Counted from the first letter of the stretch, positions 25,401 to 36,030 are shown. The stretch: DNA of 64,000 nt from Caenorhabditis remanei (GCF_010183535.1 NC_071332.1:1550001-1614000), one strand, 5' to 3'. The notes: a model not told the origin generated them from the letters alone. Translations and numbers: made by a program.

Positions 25401-25780
25401 TTTGAACGCGTCAAAGGCGCGCCAGACGCGTTGATGACAAAATTAGGGACTGGCGCACCTCTGACGCGCGGTTTTCGAGTATCTTTTCAAACAAACCGCG
25501 TCAACGGAACCCCCGAGCGTCAGTTTATTTTCTGGCGCGCCTAAGACGCTTTTTTCTGGGAAACGCGCCGAAAGCACGCCAGACCGAGTGAGACGGAATT
25601 TTTTGATCAAAAAATCAGATTTTTTTTGAAAAAATTCATAAATATCCCTAAAAATTACGTTTTCACCCAGAAAAACGGGTTTTTTTTCCATTGAAAAATT
25701 CGAATTTTGATGGAAAAATGGGAATTTTCAACTATTCCACCCTCTGAAAATTGTTATCTGGCGCGCCTGAGACGCGTTTT
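22470..25780. repeat. clustered GGCGCGCC/GACGCGT palindromic elements spanning gly-20 introns
   Basis: Words of the type GGCGCGCCTGAGACGCG and GCGTCAAAGGCGCGCCAG recur in both orientations at about 22480-22640, 23060-23230, 23595-23710, 23745-24015, 24145-24165, 24335-24360, 25015-25225, 25405-25590 and 25755-25780. Linkers such as CGGAACCCCAGCGTC and GATGACAAAATTGGAG are shared, showing they are copies of one MITE family. They occupy the DNA upstream of gly-20 and its introns 1 and 3. A direct repeat containing AATTAATGCATTAAAACG is at about 22845 and 24270. Confidence 0.75.
23351..23361 (+). promoter_or_regulatory. likely trans-splice acceptor before gly-20
   Basis: TTTTTTTCTAG ends 67 bp before the start codon at 23429, with no matching upstream donor or coding exon seen. 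This is the usual form of a nematode spliced-leader acceptor. Confidence 0.4.
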
Positions 25781-28230
25781 GTTCAGATTTGAAGAGCACT
25801 CTTTTCTGCCGGAATTTTTTGGTTTTTCTGAAAATTTTCATTAAAAAATTCAAATTTCCAGGTGCACGACCGTCCCGTCTACCTCCAATACCTCATCGAA
25901 TCAATGCGAAATACGCAAGGAATCTCTGAAACATTGCTCGTCTTCTCCCACGATATCAACGTTGGAATCAACAACGAACTGATTCGAAACATCACATTCG
26001 CCCGTGTCTATCAAATATTCTATCCCTATAATCTCCAACTGTTCCCCTCTGTTTTTCCCGGTCAGTCGCCCACAGACTGTCCGGAGAAAATGAAGAGAGA
26101 CCGTGCGCAAGAGACTAATTGCTCTAATTGGAGCTCTCCGGATAAGTACGGCAATTATCGGGTCGCCCAATTAACACAAATTAAACACCATTGGTGGTGG
26201 AAAATGAATTTTGTGTTCGATGGAATTGTGGATAAATTCGAAATGAATGATCCATGGGTACTACTTTTAGAAGAGGACCATATGTTGGCTCCAGACGCGT
26301 TGCACGTTCTTGATATAATCGTTTCGAACCGTCCGACGTATTGCGCCTCGTGTGAGATAATCTCACTTGGATTCTATCTGAAATCTACTAATAAATATGG
26401 ACAAGACATTGCGCACCTCGGTGTTCACCCGTGGTACAGTAGCAAACATAACATGGGAATGGCACTGCAAAAAGCGACGTGGAAGAAGATTCAGGGATGC
26501 TCCGGGATGTTTTGTAGTTGGGATGACTATAATTGGGATTGGTCGTTGATGCAGGTGTCGGCGAAATGTTTGCCGCAAAGGTTTCGAGTCGTTTTTACGA
26601 AGAGTCCACGGGTGATTCATATTGGGGATTGTGGAGTGCATACGCATCGGTAAGTGCCCCGCTTTTGGGAAAAGTTCACTGGAGCGCGATTGCTAGACAG
26701 CAGAGTTTCATGGAATTCCGACTTCCGGGCATTTTTGCCATTCCGACTTCCGACTTCCGGATAAGGAATTTTACTTCCGACTTCCGGATAAGGAATTTTA
26801 CTTCCGACTTCCGTCATTCCATAACTGTGGAATTTTCGAAAAGTGCGTTTTGCAGAAATGCATGGAAAAATGGTCTAAAAGGACAGAAAATAGGCTTTTC
26901 TTCAGCCAAAAACTAGTTTTCCACTGATTTTGGCGAATTTCATTATTTTTCTCTTGGAGTTTTTGAAAGTTTGAGAAAAAATCTAATTCCGACTTCCGAC
27001 TTCCAACTTCCGACTTCCGGGCGTTTTTTCACTTCCGACTTCCGAGTTCCGACTTCCGGATAAGGAAAATCGCTTCCGACTTCCGACTTCCGGATAAGGA
27101 AATTCACTTCCGACTTTCGACTTCCGGATAAGAAATTTTCACTTCCATGCAACTCTGCTAGACAGATAGCTTACAACCGCGCTCTACCGAAAGCGAAGGA
27201 AATAGTGTGCGAAATTGAGAGACGCAGAGAAAAAGAGACAAAGGGATTTCGGTGGAGCGCAGTTGTAAGCACTCTGCTGAGCTAATAGAAACTGATGATT
27301 TTGAACTATTTTCTGTGATTTTTCAAAGATTTCAGAGATCGGCAAAAAATGGCGATTTTTGGCGAAATCCCCTTGAAAAATGTCTCTTTTTCTCTGAGTC
27401 TCTCCATTTCCCACGCAATTTTCTTGGGTTTCGGCAGAGCGCGGTTGTAAGAAGCGTGTCGTGCTAATAAATTCCGGAAATCGGAAAAAATAAATCAATT
27501 TTTCGGGATTTTTTCTCAAAATTTCAGCAAAAAACCACTTTTTCCGTCGATGTTTTTTTCCAATATTTAGACATAAAATGCTGAAATTTTCGAAGAAATT
27601 GCAGTTTGGTCAAATTTTTAGCCGAAAGAGCACTTGAAATTCGAAAAAAGTAGGAAAATTATTCAAAAATTCGATTTTTTTGCCCAAAATTAAAAAAAAT
27701 CGACTGAAAAAGTGGTTTATTGTTGAAATTTTGGGAAAAAAATCCCGAAAAATCCAGAGATTTCTTTTTTCTGATTTCCGGAATTTACGTCTCTCAAATT
27801 TCGAAAAATGCTTTTTTTTTTCGAAAAATCACCCTTTTCTTCAAAATCTTCCATATTTTTGCAGATGCGAAGCCCACAAAGCGCTGAAATCCACTCAAGA
27901 CCTCTTCCAACAGTACAAGGATCTCCTCTTCCCAAGTAGTATGACAGTCACTGACACCTCCAGAAGATCCCTGAAGCCGTCGAAGGAGAACGGTGGTTGG
28001 GGTGATGTTAGGTGAGAAAAAAAAATTTTTTTTGAATTTTTTTTTTCAAAAAAATTTCGAAAATTTTTAGAGACCGCCAACTGTGCGAGATCAACAAAAC
28101 GCCACTAGTCCGGGTGTCGGCTCAACAGCCATCGGTGCTCCATTCGATGCTCAACACGAAAATTCAATTCAACACGACGACCACGCCCACTTTCACCTCA
28201 ACTACCTCATCGAATAGTCAGAATTTATAG
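23429..28230 (+). CDS. gly-20: alpha-1,6-mannosyl-glycoprotein 2-beta-N-acetylglucosaminyltransferase (GnT-II)
   Basis: Exons 23429-23485, 24494-24683, 24792-24919, 25862-26649, 27865-28011 and 28071-28230; all phases close to 489 residues, about the size expected for nematode GLY-20. It is a type II Golgi protein: short basic N-terminus (MMVYRRMHRLAN), signal anchor around residues 11-28, stem, then the GT16 catalytic domain. VHDRPVYLQYLIES opens the nucleotide-sugar fold, and LLLEEDHMLAPD (EED at 262-264) is the metal and UDP-binding motif. Conserved cysteines lie in SPTDCPEK, CASCEI, GCSGMFCSWDDYNWDW and GDCGVH. The enzyme adds the second GlcNAc to the trimannosyl core after GnT-I, making biantennary complex N-glycans. 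A start at the second ATG (23432) is equally possible. The Thr/Ser-rich tail after residue 440 is likely variable. Intron 4 carries a hAT MITE. Confidence 0.95.
26701..27157. mobile_element. hAT-type MITE, TTCCGACTTCC family, in gly-20 intron 4
   Basis: 457 bp with ends CAGAGTTTCATGGAA and TTCCATGCAACTCTG and an 8-bp target duplication CTAGACAG (26693-26700 and 27158-27165). The two terminal thirds are arrays of CGACTTCCGGATAAGGAA-like units; the unique centre has AAATGGTCTAAAAGGACAG. The same centre and arrays occur at 36050-36470. It sits in older MITE sequence (GGAGCGCGATTGC before, ACAACCGCGCTCTACCG after). Confidence 0.88.
27170..27470. repeat. GCGCTCTACCGAAA palindromic MITEs (one full, one half)
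   Basis: A full palindrome lies at about 27173-27292 (ACAACCGCGCTCTACCGAAA to GGTGGAGCGCAGTTGTAAG). At 27365-27470 there is a half copy with the CCTTGAAAAATGTCTC and GGCAGAGCGCGGTTGTAAG parts. Both are in gly-20 intron 4. Confidence 0.65.
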
Positions 28231-28274
28231 AATTTTCTCAATCATATCGATTCTCTTTCCCTTTTCTTGCCTTT

Positions 28275-28505
28275 ATTAGCACGGCACACTTCTTGCAACT
28301 GCGCCCCACCGCACCCGGGAGAGTATCGGTGAGAGACGCAGAGTTAGACACAGATTTTTCTCTATTTTCGCTATTTTTCAAAGGTTTTTTGGTAAATTAG
28401 GCGAAAATAAGAAAAAAAAAACTGTGCCTAACTCTGCGTCTCTCTTGCCGATACTCTCTCGTTTTTTTGCGATGGAGCGCGGTTGCAAGAAGCTTCCCGT
28501 GCTAA
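28275..28505. repeat. GCGC-type palindromic MITE after gly-20
   Basis: TTAGCACGGCACACTTCTTG at the left is mirrored by CAAGAAGCTTCCCGTGCTAA at the right. Inner arms are CTGCGCCCCACCGC and GCGATGGAGCGCGG, with a core of AGAGACGCAGAGTTAG and its inverse. It begins about 45 bp after the gly-20 stop codon and probably overlaps its 3' UTR. Confidence 0.7.
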
Positions 28506-28857
28506 TTTTCCTGATTTTATTGTAAAAATTGGTGTTTTCCCCCCATTTCCTCTCTCCGGTTGCATAATGAGACTGTACTACTTTTTCTACCACACACGGG
28601 TTCCCTCTTGTTCACATACAAACACAAACACACATCCGCTTTTTCACTGTTTCTTGCTCATTTTTTCTTTCTTTTCCATCAAATTGTTAATGGTATTCTT
28701 TAAAGTGTGCCGGGTAATAATACATTTTTTATTTTTTTATTCAAATTGTGATGTAAAACAACGAAAACACATTAGCTGACGCACTTTCCAACGCGCTTTT
28801 CAAATCCTGCCGGACGCAATCATTTCTATGCCCTCCGACCTAAATCCTTCGAGACGT

Positions 28858-28938
28858 CCGCGTGGCCGACTGGCTAAAGCTATCGTTTTCCGCGCGGACG
28901 GTCGCGGGTTCGATTTTTCCTCCGACAAAACTTTTTTT
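28858..28938 (+). ncRNA. tRNA-like pol III unit or tRNA relic
   Basis: TGGCCGACTGGCTAAAGC matches a Leu/Ser-type A box and GGGTTCGATTTTTCC matches a degraded B box about 50 bp later. A long T run (28930-28937 and on) would end pol III transcription. GTCCGCG before the A box is perfectly complementary to CGCGGAC in the middle, but no standard acceptor or T stem forms. It is therefore either a decayed tRNA with variable arm, a tRNA-derived SINE end, or an unusual tRNA-like RNA. Confidence 0.35.
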
Positions 28939-28939
28939 T

Positions 28940-29830
28940 GTTTTTGTTTTTTTTTCGCTTTTTCGAACGTAAAGCCTTCCTGGTTGTTATCGTTTCCTCA
29001 ATTTTCACCCGAGACTCCGCCCCCTGCACCCGTTGCCATGATACACGCTCTCTTATCTAGAGCTCTATTTAGGAGCTCCCGAGGGTGATAATCAGTGGGT
29101 GACTTAAAAAGAGTTTTTTGAGTTTGAGACGCTTCTGACTTGTATATATGTAGTCAGAAGAGTTGATTGGGAGTTTTCGAGATTTTTTTCGAAATTTTTT
29201 TTTTTTGTAATTTTTTAAAATTCTCGGAGTTTTATGTCAAAATTCACATTTTAGTCGGTTTTTTAACGAATTTGCATTTAGAATCTGAGAAATTCAAAAA
29301 ACGTAAAAAGCGCGCGCTGCGGTCGCGGCGCGTGCGTCGCGGTTTTCACCGAGCGCGATTGCTCTTCCTTCAGCAAATTAGCTCAAGCTCGGCAATTTCT
29401 AACCATTTTTTCTATGAAAAATGCGTAAACTTCTAGAAATTTTAAAAGTGCGCGCTTTTTCGCGGATCTCATCTGTGTGCGATGAAGCGCGTTTACTCTG
29501 CTCGACGATATTTCACTGAAAAACGTGCTGAGCTCGGGGTTCTGACTTATTGTCAGATAAAGAAGATAAAGTCAGAAGTGAGAAACAAAATTTTTTCAAA
29601 AAAAAATTTGTATCATTTTTTGTAGAGGATTATCTCCGAATTCGAATTCTTAGAATTTCAGGTCACAAGGCACATTTTATATGGGTTATTTAAAAAAAAA
29701 ACCGCTGAAATTCTAAGAATTTCAGAGCCCGCGTGATAGAGCCGCGCGCTGCGGTCGCGGCGCGTGCTACGTGGTTTTGTGAGATGGAGCGCGTTTTCTC
29801 ATTTCCAAAAAAAAACTGATATTATCGATT
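28940..29830. other. intergenic with two GC-rich repeat copies
   Basis: GCGCTGCGGTCGCGGCGCGTG occurs at about 29315-29335 and 29747-29767, each followed by GGTTTT and then a GAGCGCG motif 17-26 bp later. TCTGACTT/AAGTCAGAA inverted words lie at 29125-29160 and 29545-29580. No coding signal. Confidence 0.5.
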
Positions 29831-29836
29831 TTTCAG
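29831..29836 (+). promoter_or_regulatory. trans-splice acceptor before the seven-pass protein
   Basis: TTTCAG ends five bases before the ATG at 29842 with no upstream coding exon in frame, as expected for a spliced-leader site. Confidence 0.45.
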
Positions 29837-29841
29837 AGAAC

Positions 29842-32800
29842 ATGGCAACGGAAGGAATCCAGGAGTTATTCCTGGTCGGTGCCATTTTCACTTTGCCCAT
29901 CTGCCTCTATTTCCATTTCAAATTCATCAAAATCGCCGTTATCCGAGAGTACTTCACGACGTTCTCACGTGCTCTACTCGGTCTGATTTCCGGCGGCTAC
30001 GTGATTACGGTAGCCGGGAATTTGGCCATGATAGTGGCTCAGCTGAGACAATCGGAATTTATGAGACTCAAGTTGGAGGCTACGAATGTTCACGTCGAGT
30101 TTATCATAAACTTTTTGAAGCTTTTCTTCTTTATTGGTAAGTCGGGATCCATCGGGATGCAAGCGCGCTCCACTGCAGAGTTATGGGACGTGACCTATAC
30201 CATTGGAAAGCTGAGAAAACGCTGATTCCAAATATATATTCAGTTTTTGCCCTTGACGTCTGGTATTCGAGAAAAACAAGGTCAAAGTTAGGCGAAAATC
30301 AAAGAAGAAAAATTTTTTGCACCATTTTTTGATGAATTTTTAAATTTTTCAGACAGATAACCCCCAAAATTTGTGTTTTTGGTGTGTAATGGAAGGCTTC
30401 TGCGGCCTTCGGTGTAGCGGTTCGAATGTGTGATATTTATTCATAGAAACATCATCATCTCTTAAAACATGATAAGGGAACCGACCACGAATGGTCGGGA
30501 GCAACGGTTAAATAGTAGTTCTTATCAGTGGCACACAGGAGCTACGTCAATACATGGAAAGTTCTAGAGAAGGGTTACGTAAGGAGCACTAAATGATCTA
30601 TAGTGACTCACGGGGCATAACATCCCCCTCATTTCGGAAAGCTCGTCCCGAGCGTTAAAATAAAATAACAAGAAATGAATTCAAATAAAATATAGAAAGT
30701 CAGTCACTTAGCATAGTTCCAGTTGTAGGTGTTCTCGCATTTGTTGTTGATGTCAGTTTGTGCCATTTGATACGTTGACCTCCTTTGACTATGCAGCTCT
30801 CTGTCAGCATCACTATTTCCACCACCCTGCAGCTTCTTGTTACCATGCTCGTGATGTTGCTCTGGTTCGACGACACGCATTTGACTCAAATGTTGTTGTC
30901 GATGATTTGGCAGCAGCGATGTTCCAGAGAATGTCCATAATGATGTCTTGTTTGAGAGTGTTTTATACAGTCTCATTGTTTGCTGCCGCTTTATTATCTA
31001 GAAAACTTTCTTATCTAGAATCGGTCAGTCTCTCCCTCGTTTAATAGCTTTTTGCTATTGTCCGAGTATTGGAATAATTCAAAATGCTTTACCGATACGT
31101 CTCACGGTGGCAAGTTGTTTTTCTCTGGTTTCATCAAGTATGATGAATGATTGAGAATTACACATTATCTTGCTGAGACTTGAATATCAGTTTTCAGTAT
31201 TTTGAATATTTTCCTTTTGTTATACTGAAGTTCAATAGTCTGATATTTCAGAGTATTTCTTCAGTGGAATTTCCGTTGCTGTCAGTGGAGACAGGTTGAA
31301 CGGTCATCAATCTTTTTTTTTTGGTCGGGTTCCGGCCTTTTTGTGCATTAGCTACGTTTTAAGGCTTTAGCTTGTCTGGTTTTTCAGAAATGACTTTTCA
31401 GTGCTCGTCATCTTGGCTGATCCTCTGATTGTAGCTTCGGTCTCCCTCGCCACATCAGGTTATTACCGTTATCATCTCGCTCGAGCATGATAACAAAAAA
31501 TTTTTGTTCTCATCTCTGACGTGGATCGATTACTCTCATGAATGGTCACGAGATATCTCTGAGAAAGTCGTCGGACTTTTCAGCCTGTAGACCTTGACCA
31601 GAGTCAAGGCTGGTACGGTTGCCGCCCCGTGTAGTGGGTACAAGCGCTCAGAGACCGCGATTCAACATAACTCGGCTGCACCATCTTCGGTGAGCTTGCA
31701 GATTCCTTCTGCTGGGTTACGAGCTTCCTGCTTCGCCCCTTTTTTCAACAGTTCCTCAGAACTTCCCAATAAGAGAACAGAGGTATGTTGAACAAGTTTA
31801 ACGTCACTTCAATCAAAGAATTCACTTCGAATTTGAGCATCTGGATGTCTCATTTCTCTACCTTTTTTGGTATATGAAGTTACGGAGTTTTTCCGGAGAA
31901 AGCTCGTTCTTCATTTTATACTGCCAGTTCTGGTTTAGGTTACTAGAGTAAACTTTTATAGAAGTGGTCTTACCTTTTCTGATTAGAAGCAATTTTCACT
32001 TCTTTTTCAGATCACTAGTTCTAGCAGAAGCAGCCTTCAATGGGTGCCCCTCGTAGATGTAGTTTCTTACTGATAATGAATTATTTGAACAGTTGTGTTC
32101 AAATTTCATTTCAGTTTGGACTATGGATTCTGCTCCCTTGTTCACGTTGAGAAGTATACTCAACGCGAAGGTGGTACCTCCATGTAATGGAAGGCTTCTG
32201 CGGCCTTCGGTGTAGCGGTTCGAATGTGTGATATTTATTCATAGAAACATCATCATCTCTTAAAACATGATAAGGGAACCGACCACGAATGGTCGGGAGC
32301 AACGGTTAAATAGTAGTTCTTATCAGTGGCACACAGGAGCTACGTCAATACATGGAAAGTTCTAGAGAAGGGTTACGTAAGGAGCACTAAATGATCTATA
32401 GTGACTCACGGGGCATAACAGGTGTAACGAAATTTTTTGTACTTAAAAAAATTTTGCGTTTTTTTCAAATCCTTCTAATTCTCTGAAAACACAACCAAAT
32501 CTTAAGGTATTAATACAATTTTGAAGGTCTTGACTTGGTTTTTCATTTTTCATATAAGCTACGTTTTATGGTACTTGGAGCATTGGGTCTCAGGAAAAAA
32601 AAACTTTGAACCCGTTTTTTCTTGAATACCAGACCTCGAGGACAAAAACTGAATATATATTCGGAATCAGCGCTTTCTCAGCTTTCCAATGATATAGGGT
32701 AAGTTCGCTAGAGCGCAATTTCATCTTCTTCAGACGCCTACTTTGGTGACTACAAACGAATCTTCAAAAACCACCCGAAATTCGGATTCCTTATTGTCTT

Positions 32801-34595
32801 TTTATCGATTTTCCTCGGCTACATGAGCCTTCTGATTCCTGAGTTCACGTATCGAGGATTCGATGAAAACCACCCATCCGCTTATGTCTTGTTTGGGATA
32901 ACCAGTTTGAATTTGGTGGTACGTGGTCGTAGAAATTTTAAGAATTCTAAAAATTTTGATGTTTTCAGTTGAATGTCATCGTCTTCTGCTCCAAGAAAAG
33001 GGCAATCATCACAACTCATGGGAAGGTGGATTTGCAGACGAGGTTCTTGGTGAGTTTCGAAACGTCTCAGTTTAATGTTAGAGAAAGAGACGCAGAGCGG
33101 TCAGAGTGTCTGGTTGTCTGCGCTCTCTCCTCAACTTCAAAGCGTTACATCTCAAAAAGGGGCGGAGCTAGAGAAAAGTGGTCAACTAACAGAATGTGTA
33201 AAATTTTATGCTGATCATTTTTGTAGTTTTTAGTTTTTTGTTAGCTCCGCTCGTTTTTGAGATAAAACGCTCTGAAGTTGAGGAGTTGAGGAGAGAGCGC
33301 AGACAACCAGACACTCTAACCTCTCTGCGTTTCTTTCTCTAACATTTGAACGAAGCAGTAGAGCAAATTGGTTGCAAAACGGTATAGTTGCGAAACGGAA
33401 CGGCCATAGCCTTGATTCTGACTAGGAAAGTCAGAAGTGAGAAACAAATTTTTTTGACAAAAAAAATTTGTAGCGTTTTTTTGTTGTATCATCTTAACAT
33501 CGTTTAGGGTTTCAAGAAAGTTACGATATGTCATAGTTATAAAACGGGATGGTTGCGAAACGGATCAGTTTCAAAACGTCCCGGTTGATAAACGTCATAA
33601 CCACGTTAGTCGTAAGAGCGTTATCTTACGTAATCGCTTGAGTCATACCAGTTGCAGAATGCCTTGTAATGGGAATCCTCAAGGTGTCCTCTCTCAAACG
33701 ACTCAAAAATTTGATCACTGATACTTTCGAGTCCGTCATTTTGGATCTGAAATACAATTTTTGCTAAATGTCTCTGTGAACCAAATTATGAGCCGTCAAA
33801 CTTTTCCTATGGTTAAGCTTTTTTAATGAATGGTGACGTATATGCGACCGATTGGGAATACCATGTGAAAAAAGCTCTTAACTCGGTTCACGGAAGAATT
33901 CAGAAGCAGAATTTGATTTCAGATTCGGAATCAGCGGACTCAAAATTATCAGGGGCCAAATTTTTGAGTCGTTTGAAAGAGGGCTTTAGTTATGAAAACG
34001 TCCTGCACCTAGTTCTTAACCGACCGATTGGAAAAAGACTTAGTTTCGGTCTCCCGACACACATAGCTGATGAGTTTGTGATTTTGTAAAACGTCCTAGT
34101 TTCGAGATGTCAAACTTTCTGTGTTTTTAGTTTCAAAACATCCCAATTCCACCACATTTCCAGATCTTCGAAGCCAAGGAGACCCTCTCCGTTGTCCTGT
34201 TCGTCACCACATTCCGATTCCTGATCAGTCTCTCTTGGATCACTTTCCACCAACTCCCCATCCAATTCCCCCCACAAACCATTCTCAACGCCCATCTCAT
34301 CTTTGGATTCCTCCGTGGCCTCGAATCAATCAGTTTCCCAACTGCTTTCCTCTTCTACCACGAACGAATTCAGCGTCATGTCGAGAGAAAACGACGGGGA
34401 GCTGCTAAAAATGAGGAGCCCAGAAGCACGAAAGGAGAGATATTGGCTCAAGAATGGCTGGCTGAGGAGTACTACAAGTATTTGGCGAATCTATTCAAGG
34501 GACCAGGACCAGTCAAGGAGAAGAAGGAAAAGAAGCAGAAGGCGGTGACTATCAGTGAGCAACGACTTCTGGAGTCACATGAGATATTGGAGTAG
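29842..34595 (+). CDS. seven-pass membrane protein, probably chemoreceptor-like (about 330 aa)
   Basis: Exons 29842-30136, about 32735-32918, 32969-33049 and 34164-34595. Hydrophobic helices: ELFLVGAIFTLPICLYF, GLISGGYVITVAGNLAMIV, EFIINFLKLFFFIG, GFLIVFLSIFLGYMSLL, SAYVLFGITSLNLV with its continuation, SVVLFVTTFRFLISLSWITF, and LIFGFLRGLESISFPTAFLF. A basic tail follows (FYHERIQRHVERKRRGA) with a Lys/Glu-rich end. Topology and length fit a nematode serpentine receptor, but I could not place it in a named family. By my base count exon 2 is one base short of joining in phase (needed near 32755-32765), so either I miscount or there is a one-base frameshift. Intron 1 has been enlarged by a nested LTR element to about 2.6 kb and intron 3 holds a long inverted repeat. 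Confidence 0.6.
30175..30380. repeat. left half of palindromic MITE split by the LTR element
   Basis: CCATTGGAAAGCTGAGAAAA... TCTGGTATTCGAGAAAAACA here is the inverse of TTCTTGAATACCAGACCTCG... CAGCTTTCCAATG at about 32615-32700. An intact relative of the whole palindrome is at 53480-53715. The LTR element has inserted in its loop. Confidence 0.7.
30385..30622 (-). repeat. 3' LTR (minus orientation)
   Basis: 238 bp, starts TGTAATGGAAGGC and ends GGGGCATAACA on the plus strand. It matches the copy at 32183-32420 throughout. Confidence 0.88.
32183..32420 (-). repeat. 5' LTR (minus orientation)
   Basis: 238 bp, identical by eye to the copy at 30385-30622. It is followed on the element's strand by TGGAGGTACC, the presumed primer-binding site. 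Confidence 0.88.
32600..32705. repeat. right half of palindromic MITE split by the LTR element
   Basis: Mirror image of about 30185-30290 (see that entry). It ends about 30 bp before exon 2 of the host gene. Confidence 0.7.
33055..33350. repeat. long inverted repeat in intron 3
   Basis: ATGTTAGAGAAAGAGACGCAGAG... TGGTTGTCTGCGCTCTCTCC... GGGGCGGAGCTAG is mirrored by TTAGCTCCGCTCG... GGAGAGAGCGCAGACAACCA... CTCTGCGTTTCTTTCTCTAACAT. The arms are about 120 bp around an AT-rich loop. Confidence 0.75.
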
Positions 34596-34624
34596 AATCA
34601 GCAAGACTAGATCTCTACTTTTGT

Positions 34625-35410
34625 AGTTGACAACTTCTATTCTAGCTTTCGATATATGGGCGGTCAATGATGGGCCACGGAGAATGAGAGGGAGAGAGAC
34701 GCAGAGAATCCAGGCACTCTAGTTTCTCTGCGCCCTCTCCCCTCTCCCCTCCCCCTCTCTCACTCTCCGTGGCCCATCTTTCACCGCTTATAACTCAAAA
34801 CCTAGCATTCCTAACAAAAAGTTGTCAACTACAAAAATGTAGATCTAGTTTTATCTACACAATAAATATAAAATTCTAGTGATTGACATTGTGCTACTAT
34901 CTCAAAATTTGTTATTTTCTGTCCCACCATCGTCCTCTCTGTCATTATTCCATTTCATTATAATCTACTTTCATCTTTGTATTTAGTTGATCATTTTTGA
35001 ATATTCCTGATGTTAGCGCCTAAACTAAACTATTTCCACAAAAGAGACGCAGAGAAGCCAGACACTCTAGTTTCTCTGCGCCCTCTCCCTCTTCCCGTCC
35101 CTCATCTCAAGGCACCTATCTTTGACAGCTTATATCTCAAAACCTAGCATTCCTATCAAAAAGTTGTCAACTACAAAAATGAAGTCCTAGTTTCAAACTT
35201 TATTTTTGTAGTTGACAACTTTTTGATAGCTATTCACGTTTTTGAGATATACGTCTTTAAAGTCAGACAAGAAAAAAAACGGGGAGGCAGGAGACGCATA
35301 TAGTCAGACACCCTAGTTTCTCCGTGGCACATCTTTGACCGCTCATATCTCAAAAGCTAGAATAGCTATTAAAAAGTTGTGAACTACAAAAATGTAGATC
35401 TAGTTTTGGT
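34625..35410. repeat. cluster of GTTGTCAACTACAAAAATG palindromic MITEs
   Basis: The first palindrome (about 34630-34850) has TTTGTAGTTGACAACTT at the left and AAGTTGTCAACTACAAA at the right, with a GAGACGCAGAGAATCCAG / CTCTGCGCCCTCTCC core. Further partial copies lie at about 35040-35200, 35205-35260 and 35280-35400. The same family is at 60000-60600. It directly follows the stop codon at 34595. Confidence 0.7.
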
Positions 35411-36030
35411 CTACATAACTAGCCTAAATTCGAAAAAATGCGATATTTTTTGGGGTCGTCGCGCAGTTTAAATTTTTGCTACCACGTGTCCCTACTTTTA
35501 CTGTCAGGCCCTTTTTTCCGTGCATCTTTTTATTGTTCATCATAATTTGAATTATTGACTATCCACCACCACATTTATAACTTCCAATACTTTCAGTAAC
35601 ATCCAGTATTCCAGTCTTAATCAGATCTTTCTCATCTTCTTTTCTTGTCTGTGTACTCCCGACTGATTTTATAATAAACTTATCGCCAAAAAAAAACCAA
35701 ACATTAGAAACTGTCTACATGAGACACTCATTGACGTCGATCAGGGAATCAGGGAGTATAAAGAGAGCCGCGAAAACATGAGCTTTGAGTCACGACACAA
35801 ACCGATTCCCGAGAGTTGTAATTAGCGAAAGGGGGGGGAGATGTCTACGTTATTATGAATATGTGAATCAAAGGGAATTTTTTTCATGTTGGAAAATGAA
35901 TTGAATTAGAGGGAGTGTTTGGGTGGAGATAAAGGTAGACGATTCAGAATTTCAGGAAGAACCGAGGTCGAGAAGCTGCACTCGCCTAAAACTGAAAGAA
36001 ACAGTACCGCTCAAAAGTATATTAAGTTTT
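35410..36030. other. intergenic, no gene seen
   Basis: AT-rich DNA with a TATAAAG-like motif near 35757-35763 and a G-run near 35831. Nothing codes convincingly; it may hold upstream sequences of the four-pass protein gene. Confidence 0.4.

Larger units (their letters stand above)
30385..32420 (-). mobile_element. small LTR retroelement, non-autonomous
   Basis: Two direct 238-bp LTRs (30385-30622 and 32183-32420) look identical base for base, begin TG and end CA, and are flanked by a 4-bp duplication GGTG (30381-30384 and 32421-32424). Orientation is minus: reading that strand, the base next to the 5' LTR starts TGGAGGTACCACC, a primer-binding-site-like TGG start, and ATGAGGGGGA, a polypurine tract, lies directly before the 3' LTR. 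The 1,560-bp interior has no recognisable gag, reverse transcriptase or integrase, so it must be mobilised in trans. Identical LTRs imply recent insertion. Confidence 0.85.

Noticed and set aside
30704..30976. 90-codon frame inside the LTR element as a possible gag or pol remnant
   Set aside because: No zinc knuckle, protease, reverse transcriptase or integrase motif is visible, and the His/Gln/Glu-rich composition alone is not enough.
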